Of a DNA stretch of 64,000 nucleotides, positions 52,783 through 60,217 are shown one piece after another. Below the pieces are notes generated by a model that had not been told where the DNA came from, did no database searches, and was given only the letters and a program-made list of their open reading frames with translations. Every line of letters begins with the position of its first letter. The stretch's first letter is position 1. Source of the stretch: Minisyncoccota bacterium. GTDB taxonomy: Bacteria; Patescibacteria; Paceibacteria; UBA9973; UBA918. Location of the stretch: NCBI GenBank assembly GCA_021734905.1, contig JAIPIB010000003.1, positions 26,243 to 90,242 of the forward strand. Direction: 5' to 3'. The translations under genes were made by a program, and so were the position numbers.

Positions 52783-53811
52783 CTAACGAGAAATGCTTTT
52801 AAGCCGATGCTTCTTAAACTGTTCAAGTTTCTTCTTATGATTATTTTTAATGAGTCGTCTTTTAACGATTTCAGGAAGTACATCAAATACCATGCATCTG
52901 TATGAGCAAAATCCTTTTTTCTGTGATTTACAGCTGTCACAGCAGATAAACAACACGTGACATGCTTGATTCTTGCAATGGATATGTTCATCACATTTTT
53001 CTTTTCCACAGAGGTGGCAAAGTGAAATTATTTCATCAGTAATACGTTCTCCCATACGCTCATCAAAAACAAAATTCTTTCCTTTGAATTTATTAGCAAG
53101 ATCTTTCTCATCAACTTGTCGCTTGTAGTCTATAATTCCACCCTTGAGGTGCTTCACGTCTTTGAAGCCATTATGTTTTAGCCAGGCGCTCGCCTTTTCG
53201 CAACGAATACCACCAGTACAGTAGAGAGCAATCTTTTTTTCTTTATGTTCACTGAGAATTTCAGGAGTGATTTTCAACTCTTCTCGAAATGTATCAACAT
53301 CCGGTGTGATAGCTCCCTCAAAGTGACCGACTTCACTTTCGTAGCCATTCCGCATGTCAACAATCACCGCATCGGGGTCCTCAATATATTCATTCATTTC
53401 CTCGGCAGTAAGGTACTCTCCTGTTTTTGTCACATCAAAAGTGTCATCATCGAGTCCGTCAGCAACAATTTTAGTTTTTACCTTGATGGTAAGCATATAG
53501 AATGAAACTACTTCGGTCTCTTCAACTGCAATTTTATAGGGAATACCAGAAAATTCTTTTTTACCTTGGAGATACTCATCAAATTTTTTAAAATTCTCAG
53601 TCGGGACATTCATTTGCGCATTAATTCCTTCAGAAGCTACGTAGATACGTCCAAGGCACCCCATCTGTGATAACGTTTCAAAAAGCTCGTTCCTCATTGC
53701 TTGAGGATCAGAAATACGGACATACTTGTAGAATGAGAACGTCGTGCGTGGAATGTGCTCATGCATGACCATCTCTTTCCGTTCCTTTCTTGGGATAGCT
53801 TTCGGTTTCAT
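52783..53811 (-). CDS. trhO: tRNA uridine-34 hydroxylase TrhO (rhodanese domain)
   Basis: 342 residues, UPF0176/YceA family. The N-terminal domain (GRIYVASEGINAQMN) is followed by a rhodanese domain with active-site loop CTGGIRCEKASAWL, then a Cys-rich C-terminal part (CHLCGKEKC, CCDSCKSQKKGFCSYRC) that probably binds zinc. It hydroxylates U34 of some tRNAs with oxygen. The length matches the longer members. Confidence 0.92.
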   Translation of the reverse strand: MKPKAIPRKERKEMVMHEHIPRTTFSFYKYVRISDPQAMRNELFETLSQMGCLGRIYVASEGINAQMNVPTENFKKFDEYLQGKKEFSGIPYKIAVEETEVVSFYMLTIKVKTKIVADGLDDDTFDVTKTGEYLTAEEMNEYIEDPDAVIVDMRNGYESEVGHFEGAITPDVDTFREELKITPEILSEHKEKKIALYCTGGIRCEKASAWLKHNGFKDVKHLKGGIIDYKRQVDEKDLANKFKGKNFVFDERMGERITDEIISLCHLCGKEKCDEHIHCKNQACHVLFICCDSCKSQKKGFCSYRCMVFDVLPEIVKRRLIKNNHKKKLEQFKKHRLKSISR

Positions 53812-53981
53812 ATTTTAAATACTGAGACAGCATACCGTACACTGTGTACTATTGAAAGCATGAATATATTTAGGATGACACTCAAAGGTAGAAATAATCT
53901 ATGGCTCGGCTGAAAAGAACACCTTGAGGGATGTAAATGACTTAAATAAAGGTTATAATAGTAAAAATATAGAGAATTTTC

Positions 53982-54010
53982 TTGACTTAAATCCATAAAT
54001 ATGGTATCAT
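53982..54010 (+). promoter_or_regulatory. promoter of the SPFH operon
   Basis: TTGACT (53982-53987), 17 bp, TATCAT (54005-54010). It gives a leader of about 80 nt before the AAGGAG site (54085-54090). The rest of the 285-bp gap before the gene shows nothing clear. Confidence 0.7.
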
Positions 54011-54096
54011 TAAACTAGAAATAGTAGCGGGAATTCCCCACTACTTCACTATACATGCGCATCCGCGCACCGTTATTTGACATTAAGGAGAATGAG

Positions 54097-55314
54097 ATGA
54101 AACTGAATTTTGGATGGTTCAAAGTCCTAAAAGAAAAAATCAAGCAAACATTCAATGACGATGCGTCTGTTGTCGAGATCCAGTCAACCAGTGATGATGA
54201 CAAGGATTTTGCACAGCATGTTGCAGAGCCAAAAGAAAGGCCTGGGCAATTTTACGGGTATACCGCGATTTGGTGCATCCTGATGGCTTTGCTATTCGGC
54301 ATAGCACTATGGACGATGGGTAATAAAATTGACACGGCCGATCCAGAGTCAATTACTACGGGTCAAGTAATACTCGCCATAATGGTCCTTTGGATTGTGG
54401 CATCTATTAAAAAGCTTCAAGCCGATGAATTGGGTGCTGTGCTTCTTTATGGTCTACCAATGATCAAGGTTCGCCGTGGACCGAAATTCTTGGTATTTGG
54501 AGTCTTCCAACTGGAGCGATTCAACGGGACAGTGGAGCATAATCAATTCCCTGACGAACCTGAGTTTATCCAGAAGACAGATGACGCTACCCCACTTGAA
54601 ATTGTGGAAATCACAACTTCAGAAGGTGTTTTCATCAGACGTCAGAAAGTCAGGCCAATTCGAATCACGACCGCAAAACCAAGAAAAAGTTCACCGGACG
54701 ATATTCTCAACGTCCAAATGACTGTCGAGGTTACCTTTTGGGTCCGTTGGATTGTGGTTGACCCGTTCAAATTCATCGTCAGCGCTGGCGGAGATGTCAA
54801 GAGAGTGACCGAGCAAATGCGAGACGTGGGAGAATCATATCTCAATAACGAGGTCACAAAACTAACACCATCAAGACTCATCAGTGCATTCGATAAACTC
54901 CAAAAAGATCTTGAGACTGAGATCATAAATGGGGTTGAGCCATGGGGGGTCATGGTAATTAAGGTTGGCATGACTGCACCTGACTTCAACCATGAAGTTG
55001 CTTCCGAACTTAGGAACATACCTAAGGAAAATGCAAAAGCCGTGCAAGTTCGAACCAAAGCTGATGCAGAAGCCTACCGTCTTGAGGCTGAAGGTGTTGC
55101 ACGAGGTAAGGCACGAGCTGCAGAACTTGCTGGCGAAGGTCGTGGCTACAAAGAAGCCGCTGTATTCATTGGGGTCGAGCCAAAGGAAATGCTTGCCGCG
55201 CAAGTGGCAAGAGATACCGTTGGCGAAGGTGACCTCATCCTTGGAACTGACGGCATTACAGAGGCGCTGGGTCTTGGAATGTCAGTCTTGAAAAAGAAAA
55301 GGAGCGCATCATGA
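54097..55314 (+). CDS. SPFH/band-7 membrane protein
   Basis: 405 residues from the ATG with AAGGAG 6 nt upstream. Two N-terminal membrane helices (AIWCILMALLFGIALWTMG and ITTGQVILAIMVLWIVASI) precede the SPFH domain (LERFNGTVEHNQF, VEITTSEGVFIRRQKV, VQMTVEVTFWVRW) and a helical Ala/Glu region (KADAEAYRLEAEGVARGKARAAELAGEGRG), as in flotillin or stomatin. It probably forms membrane scaffolds. It shares ATGA with the next gene. Confidence 0.87.
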   Translation: MKLNFGWFKVLKEKIKQTFNDDASVVEIQSTSDDDKDFAQHVAEPKERPGQFYGYTAIWCILMALLFGIALWTMGNKIDTADPESITTGQVILAIMVLWIVASIKKLQADELGAVLLYGLPMIKVRRGPKFLVFGVFQLERFNGTVEHNQFPDEPEFIQKTDDATPLEIVEITTSEGVFIRRQKVRPIRITTAKPRKSSPDDILNVQMTVEVTFWVRWIVVDPFKFIVSAGGDVKRVTEQMRDVGESYLNNEVTKLTPSRLISAFDKLQKDLETEIINGVEPWGVMVIKVGMTAPDFNHEVASELRNIPKENAKAVQVRTKADAEAYRLEAEGVARGKARAAELAGEGRGYKEAAVFIGVEPKEMLAAQVARDTVGEGDLILGTDGITEALGLGMSVLKKKRSAS

Positions 55315-56009
55315 GTAGTTCTGTATTGTGGGTAGTGGTTGCGTTTGCCGTTGGGATTATTCTCACACGATCTCTCGGTATGCCCCGCATCCGTGGAGGT
55401 GGTGGGGTAAACTTTTTACCTCTCTCAAACCTCCCCCAAATCACGGGGAAAATGCTGTATGTAACCTTGGGAATAGTTGGCTGTATTGTACTTGCCTTTT
55501 TGGCAAAGTACTTTGTGGCCGACAGCAATCTGAATGGCAGCTTTTGGATTTCTGCCTTACTTCTCTTTGCTCTCGCAATTGCTGGGGTACTTGGAAAAGG
55601 GGGTACTCCAGCAAAGTTGGCACTCAGTCTCATTGCAATCTTTATCGTCGGTCAATTTGTTTTCGGCTTTACGTTTGCAGAACAGGCAGATGTGGTCGCA
55701 AAGAAGTTGCGAAAAGATGCAGTCAGTGCAGTGACTGATGAAAAAATGCCCACAACCACCGCCGGTGGCATACGGACCCTTGTTCTTACCGAGGACTGGG
55801 AAAGTGCCGTGGTGGTTCCAATTGCGGCAGGAAAGTGCATCGAAATATTGCACGATCTAAGCCAGATTGTGAGCCTTGAAACACAAACGCTTTCACACGA
55901 CAACAAATGGGCTATAACCACAGGTTATGGCAACAGCAAAGCGATTCGGTTGGCAGGCAAAGGTGTTATCGCTTATGAAATTCGCGATGGACGCTCAGCC
56001 TGTATGTGA
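55311..56009 (+). CDS. membrane protein coupled to the SPFH gene
   Basis: 232 residues with about four membrane helices in the first 120 residues, then a soluble C-terminal domain (IRTLVLTEDWESAVVVPIAAGKC). ATG overlaps the SPFH stop, and AAGGAG lies upstream. NfeD partners often accompany SPFH proteins, but the sequence does not look like NfeD. Unknown function. Confidence 0.7.
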   Translation: MSSSVLWVVVAFAVGIILTRSLGMPRIRGGGGVNFLPLSNLPQITGKMLYVTLGIVGCIVLAFLAKYFVADSNLNGSFWISALLLFALAIAGVLGKGGTPAKLALSLIAIFIVGQFVFGFTFAEQADVVAKKLRKDAVSAVTDEKMPTTTAGGIRTLVLTEDWESAVVVPIAAGKCIEILHDLSQIVSLETQTLSHDNKWAITTGYGNSKAIRLAGKGVIAYEIRDGRSACM

Positions 56010-56023
56010 TGAAATTTTGTCAC

Positions 56024-56060
56024 AAAGCGCCGGAAACCCTAGGGTTTTCGGCGCTTTTTT
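56024..56060 (+). terminator. terminator of the SPFH operon
   Basis: AAAGCGCCGGAAACCCT pairs almost perfectly with AGGGTTTTCGGCGCTTT, followed by TTT. Confidence 0.85.
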
Positions 56061-56081
56061 ATTATTATCCTATTACGATTC

Positions 56082-56372
56082 TTAGATAAGGCCGTCAGTA
56101 ATACCAAATGTACCTGCCGCAATTTTAAGAATTCCGTATGCAGAAATCATGATGAGTAGGCCAATGATGCCATACAACATGTGCATCTTCCCTTGCGTAC
56201 GCGACTCATCTTCGTCAGCATGGAGCACATACTCATACATTCCCCAGAGGAACATGAGAAGAGCAACTGACATCATCAGTGACATGAGTGGAAACAGTAT
56301 AACTCCTTCGATCTTATCGAGGACACCCTTCGCCGCAGTCACATGTGCGCCTTCAGCTGCAAATACAATCAT
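56082..56372 (-). CDS. TrbC/VirB2-like pilin paralogue 4
   Basis: 96 residues, two membrane helices separated by a charged loop: SVALLMFLWGMYEYVLHADEDESRTQGKMHMLYGIIGLLIMISAYGI. The pattern FLWG, acidic loop, GK, YGIxGL is shared with the next two genes. The cluster suggests subunits of a type IV secretion or conjugation-like pilus, or membrane proteins of it. Last gene of the run. Confidence 0.75.
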   Translation of the reverse strand: MIVFAAEGAHVTAAKGVLDKIEGVILFPLMSLMMSVALLMFLWGMYEYVLHADEDESRTQGKMHMLYGIIGLLIMISAYGILKIAAGTFGITDGLI

Positions 56373-56382
56373 CTAGTTACAA

Positions 56383-56748
56383 TTATCGCTTCGGAACGTT
56401 AGGAATCTGTTGTAGTGAGTCCCCGCTAAAACCTAGACTGCTAGATAGAACATTTACAATACCCCAAACTGAAATCATGATAACGAACCCTGCGATTGCG
56501 TAGACCATGAGTTGCTTCCCTTCTGTTTGCTTTTCTTCATCACCACCACCAAGAATGAATGTCTTAAACATTCCCCAAAGAAATACGAGGAAAGCAAGTC
56601 CGAAGATAGCTGGAACGAGAACGGTATTAATAAAATTCATGACGTTAAGAATAAACGTATTTACTCCCGAAAGATTACCCGGATTTGCTGCTAGTGCTAA
56701 CATCGGTGCAAATAATGCTACTGGGAGTAGGCGTGCAAAAATTTTCAT
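56383..56748 (-). CDS. TrbC/VirB2-like pilin paralogue 3
   Basis: 121 residues with a signal peptide (LLPVALFAPMLALAA) and two membrane helices: FGLAFLVFLWGMFKTFILGGGDEEKQTEGKQLMVYAIAGFVIMISVWGIVNVL. Closest in pattern to paralogues 2 and 4. It lies 10 bp from the next gene. Confidence 0.78.
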   Translation of the reverse strand: MKIFARLLPVALFAPMLALAANPGNLSGVNTFILNVMNFINTVLVPAIFGLAFLVFLWGMFKTFILGGGDEEKQTEGKQLMVYAIAGFVIMISVWGIVNVLSSSLGFSGDSLQQIPNVPKR

Positions 56749-56857
56749 ATCAAATTTGTCTAATTTATGTAATTTATTAAGTGTACATTATGTTCTTACC
56801 TTTATTCTAGCTTTTTACAATACAGTTGAACAGTGCCTGTGTGGATTAGTAAGTTTT

Positions 56858-57190
56858 CTAGCTCCCAAAGAATGAACTCTGAAGTAGGTAGAGAATCCCC
56901 CATATTGAACTCATAACTACGAGCGCAATAATCCCCGTTACGACAATCTTTTTGCCGCTTTCTACTGCCTCTGCCTCTCCTCTCTTAATGACCCAGTTCT
57001 TTATAATCCCCCACATAAACACAAGAAACGTAAGTGCAAAGATAAGTACAATAATCGTACTTATAAGGTCAGTAACTACTCCAACAAGACCTTTAAAGTC
57101 ACGGGGTGCTTTAACACTTGCGGCAAACACGCCAAATGGTAGTAACATGAGAGTTGAACTTATATAGGCTATGATTTTTCTCATACTCAT
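56858..57190 (-). CDS. TrbC/VirB2-like pilin paralogue 2
   Basis: About 110 residues from the ATG at 57190, which avoids overlap with the upstream gene. Signal peptide (ISSTLMLLPFGVFAA) and two helices: FALTFLVFMWGIIKNWVIKRGEAEAVESGKKIVVTGIIALVVMSSIWGILYLL. Same FxWG and GKK/GxxxLVVM pattern. The charged loop has an altered sign balance. Confidence 0.78.
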   Translation of the reverse strand: MSMRKIIAYISSTLMLLPFGVFAASVKAPRDFKGLVGVVTDLISTIIVLIFALTFLVFMWGIIKNWVIKRGEAEAVESGKKIVVTGIIALVVMSSIWGILYLLQSSFFGS

Positions 57191-57197
57191 TATATAG

Positions 57198-57791
57198 CTA
57201 GAATGCTTGAATTGTTCCTTGAATGACACTAATAATCAACTTCGCCCCAAGAACAATGACACCACCTACGATAGCTGAAAAAAGTGCTGTGCGTGCAGTA
57301 CTGATTTGCTCAGAATTGCCACGCGCGGTGACAAAGAGATATCCCGCATACATGATATAAAGCACAATAAGTGGTATCGCAAATACAAGGAGTACGTCTA
57401 TTATTTTGAGGAGAAGTTCTGGAATTGACTTCGATTCTAGTGGGTTAACGAGTTTTCCAGAGCCTGCGGGAGCTTCATTATATGCACCAGGGCTCTTTTT
57501 GCTTGCATTGAAAGCTCCCGGGCTTTTGTTAGGGACTGCTTCTGTTGTACTAAAACCCTCGTTTCCAGGGTCATCAGTATTGTAGTAATTATCATAACCG
57601 CTTGGCTGGGCCTGTAATTGCTGATCTACGGAAGTCTGGTTTGTCTGAGGTATCGCTCCATCTGCAGGATCCGTATGGTTATAAATTGAATCGGTAGGTA
57701 CACCTGTGTCTTGGGCAAATGACAATTGGACCGAACCCAGACATAAGAAAGAAAAAAACGCAATGACAATAATTCTCTGAAGTGTATACAT
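57198..57791 (-). CDS. pilin-like protein with long Gly/Pro/Ser-rich exterior part
   Basis: 197 residues. A signal peptide (FFSFLCLGSVQLSFA) is followed by about 100 polar residues with a short repeat (KSPGAFNASKKSPGAYNEAP), and then by the pilin-like pair of helices (LLVFAIPLIVLYIMYAGYLFVTARGN and TALFSAIVGGVIVLGAKLII). The latter half is like TrbC/VirB2 pilins. First of four linked pilin-like genes, 2 bp after the solute-binding gene. Confidence 0.75.
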   Translation of the reverse strand: MYTLQRIIVIAFFSFLCLGSVQLSFAQDTGVPTDSIYNHTDPADGAIPQTNQTSVDQQLQAQPSGYDNYYNTDDPGNEGFSTTEAVPNKSPGAFNASKKSPGAYNEAPAGSGKLVNPLESKSIPELLLKIIDVLLVFAIPLIVLYIMYAGYLFVTARGNSEQISTARTALFSAIVGGVIVLGAKLIISVIQGTIQAF

Positions 57792-57793
57792 AC

Positions 57794-59098
57794 TTATCTA
57801 AATAAATTTTCTAATTGCTGTACTCCATCCATAATAACACTTTTGAGTCTGGACCTTCCTGATGTTACCTCCTCAACCATCGCTCTAAATATCTGTCCAC
57901 TTTCATTCGGTGATGGGTCGAGCCACCCACGAGATACGAGAGCAGATTGGTATAAAATACTCTTGTATGGATCGCTAATCGCTCCACCATAGAGGCTACG
58001 ATGCGCCGGTGCAAAGTTATATACATCAACAAGGACACTTACATTTGCTGGACTCGCAAGGTAATTGGCAACTCCATAAGCTCCCTCAATGTTTCTTGAG
58101 GAACGCGGGATAGAAAAAGCATAAAAAGTGGCGTAATCACGTAAAATCGTAGCTTCACTCCCTTGTGGTACGGGAGCCATGTCAAAATTAAGGTTTGCAT
58201 TTTCACGTACAAGTGATTTTCTCTCACTTCCAAGCCCAAAATAAAGCGCGAGGCTCCCGCCAAGAAATTCGGTTCGATCGAGTCTCTTTGACCTATTCCA
58301 TGTATAGAGGTCTTTGTTTGGCATGGCAAACTGTGTGTAGAACGTAAGGACAGCATCACCCGATGAAAGTGCGTTCCCTGTTTCTCTGTTTAAAGTGACC
58401 GAATATGTTGCGTCACGCTCTTCCACAAGAGAACTCCCTGACTGCATAAAGAGCATTGCGAGAACTTCCTTTGCATGCGCAACATTAACATATTCTCCAA
58501 AAGCCAGAGCACTTTGTGTAATTTCAAGATTATCATTTTTTCTTACGAGCGCTTTCACCGTTTGTGAGACAAGTGCTTCCCATGTTTTAGGAGGAGACGC
58601 AAGTCCGCCGCTCGAAAATATATCTTTATTCCAATACATCACCAATGGATCAGCAGCAAACGGAATGCCGTAAACACCATCGCTTCGTAAAAATATACTC
58701 GCTCCGTCGATATAGGTGTCTTTAAATGTCCGCTCAGGTAATGAATCAAACGAGATCGGTTGTAGTTTTGACTGGAGCGAAACAAGATTGGTGTGTGGCA
58801 TAATAATCAGATCAGGCGCGACACCATCAGCAATTGCGTTAACGAATTTATTATCGAATGACCGTGAGTCAACTTGGACATAATCTACGACGCTAAGAGA
58901 TTTGTTTGTCTGAGTGAGTTCGAAGAGAAAATCATCCATTACTTTCTTATCAAGTGTCCCCCAAATAACCACACTTTCTCCATAAATCTTATCTGTTTCA
59001 CTATTTTTTGCTGTGTAATTAGACAGGAAGATAAGCCCGATGATAGCCGCTACTGCAAAGACTCCTATAAGTGCTATTTCAAAAGGTCGAATGTTCAT
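57794..59098 (-). CDS. membrane-anchored extracellular solute-binding protein (family 1)
   Basis: 434 residues. An N-terminal membrane helix (IALIGVFAVAAIIGLIFLSNY) replaces the usual lipobox. The body matches family 1 sugar-binding proteins: VVIWGTLDKKVMDDFLFEL, PDLIIMPH, YGIPFAADPLVMYWNKDIF and a typical C-terminal region. No ABC permease or ATPase gene is present nearby, so the ligand and partner are unknown. It leads the pilin gene run. Confidence 0.87.
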   Translation of the reverse strand: MNIRPFEIALIGVFAVAAIIGLIFLSNYTAKNSETDKIYGESVVIWGTLDKKVMDDFLFELTQTNKSLSVVDYVQVDSRSFDNKFVNAIADGVAPDLIIMPHTNLVSLQSKLQPISFDSLPERTFKDTYIDGASIFLRSDGVYGIPFAADPLVMYWNKDIFSSGGLASPPKTWEALVSQTVKALVRKNDNLEITQSALAFGEYVNVAHAKEVLAMLFMQSGSSLVEERDATYSVTLNRETGNALSSGDAVLTFYTQFAMPNKDLYTWNRSKRLDRTEFLGGSLALYFGLGSERKSLVRENANLNFDMAPVPQGSEATILRDYATFYAFSIPRSSRNIEGAYGVANYLASPANVSVLVDVYNFAPAHRSLYGGAISDPYKSILYQSALVSRGWLDPSPNESGQIFRAMVEEVTSGRSRLKSVIMDGVQQLENLFR

Positions 59099-59118
59099 AG
59101 TTAAAAAATTATCACGTA

Positions 59119-59667
59119 TTATAGTTTCCTGAGCCCAATGCCATAATGATGGTCTCCCGCAGGAAATGATCTTTCAAATGAAAAACCACAACTTTCAGCA
59201 AGAGTTTTTGCATCACTTTCAGAAACAACACTTCCTTGATGTGGGCCAAGTCCACCGAACGAGTCTGTCCAGTCTATGATGAATAATTTTCCACCCTTTC
59301 GCAGCACTCTCGCCATTTCACTAAGTGCGATATTTTTCTCTTCAAGTTGAAATAATGTATTAACGAGAATCCCCGCATCAAGTGAACCGTCATTGATCTT
59401 TGTCCCACCAACCGCCTCTAGATCACACCAGATCGGATGTACATTTGAGAGCTGTAGTTCTTGGGCTTTAATACCTAAAGCATCAACAAGTGTTTTTTGG
59501 ATTTCACAGAGATATACAGATCCACTTTTCCCTACAAGATCCGCCAGAGGTTTTATAAAGTGACCACTTCCAGCACCAAAATCAACGACAGAGTCACCCT
59601 CTCTGAGGTGAAAATGACTACATAATGTTGTAGGCTCTATAAACTTCCCAAATGTAGCAGGATACAT
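59119..59667 (-). CDS. SAM-dependent methyltransferase
   Basis: 182 residues. Motif I VVDFGAGSGHF, then YLCEIQKTLVDAL, and EMARVLRKGGKLFIIDW give the class I fold. ATG at 59667 (MYPATFGKF) follows TATACT (59676-59681) by 8 nt; longer readings run into the divergent gene. The substrate is unknown. Confidence 0.88.
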   Translation of the reverse strand: MYPATFGKFIEPTTLCSHFHLREGDSVVDFGAGSGHFIKPLADLVGKSGSVYLCEIQKTLVDALGIKAQELQLSNVHPIWCDLEAVGGTKINDGSLDAGILVNTLFQLEEKNIALSEMARVLRKGGKLFIIDWTDSFGGLGPHQGSVVSESDAKTLAESCGFSFERSFPAGDHHYGIGLRKL

Positions 59668-59749
59668 ATATTGATAGTATACCGTGCTTTCATCGAAAAA
59701 CGGCAGTGGAGGTGGTGAAAAACACTCAATTAGTCTGAATACTTTCACA

Positions 59750-60055
59750 ATGGTTACAGTGGTGTATCGAGTTTTAGCTAAGAAAGGTAAAGAACGCCAG
59801 TTTGAAAAGATTGCGCTCAAATGTGTTGAGTGTGCACACGAGAGTAAGAATTGCATCTCTTACGCTTTTTTCAAATCATTAACAAATTCGCGAGAATTCC
59901 TGGTCTACTATAAATTTGCAAGTAAAAAAGCCCAGGATGTCCACATCGAGAATCTACATAAGAAGATTAGACCAGCAGAAAACAAACGTGGCCTTCCCGA
60001 TAAATTTTTAAGCCTACTTGACGAAGAAGAGGTAGTTCTATTGAAGCTTAAATAG
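59750..60055 (+). CDS. antibiotic-biosynthesis-monooxygenase (ABM)-like dimeric alpha-beta-barrel protein
   Basis: 101 residues. VYRVLAKKGKERQFEKIALKCVECAHES, then SREFLVYYKFASKKAQDVHIEN match ABM-type small monooxygenases. These are dimers that oxidise aromatic compounds or act in detoxification. The start at 59750 follows AATACT by 6 nt. It is divergent from the methyltransferase gene. Confidence 0.75.
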   Translation: MVTVVYRVLAKKGKERQFEKIALKCVECAHESKNCISYAFFKSLTNSREFLVYYKFASKKAQDVHIENLHKKIRPAENKRGLPDKFLSLLDEEEVVLLKLK

Positions 60056-60093
60056 TTTCTTCATTAACGTAACCAAGATGACCTTCCAAACCA

Positions 60094-60216
60094 TCAAACC
60101 TGCAAAAATTAGTTGAGTGCGCGGCGCGCAAGAAAAATACGCCGAAACGTATTTCTATACAATGAGGCGTATTTTCCGTAGTGCAACAAAGCAATCGACA
60201 ATTTTTGCAGGTTTGA
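60094..60216. repeat. 123-bp element with 17-bp terminal inverted repeats
   Basis: TCAAACCTGCAAAAATT (60094-60110) and its exact complement (60200-60216) enclose an inner hairpin (AAAATACGCC 60134-60143 with 60166-60175). It sits between the convergent ABM and gyrA genes, touching the gyrA stop. The inner hairpin plus T run could end gyrA transcription; the outer repeats suggest a miniature transposable element or a nested structured RNA. Confidence 0.75.
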
Positions 60217-60217
60217 G

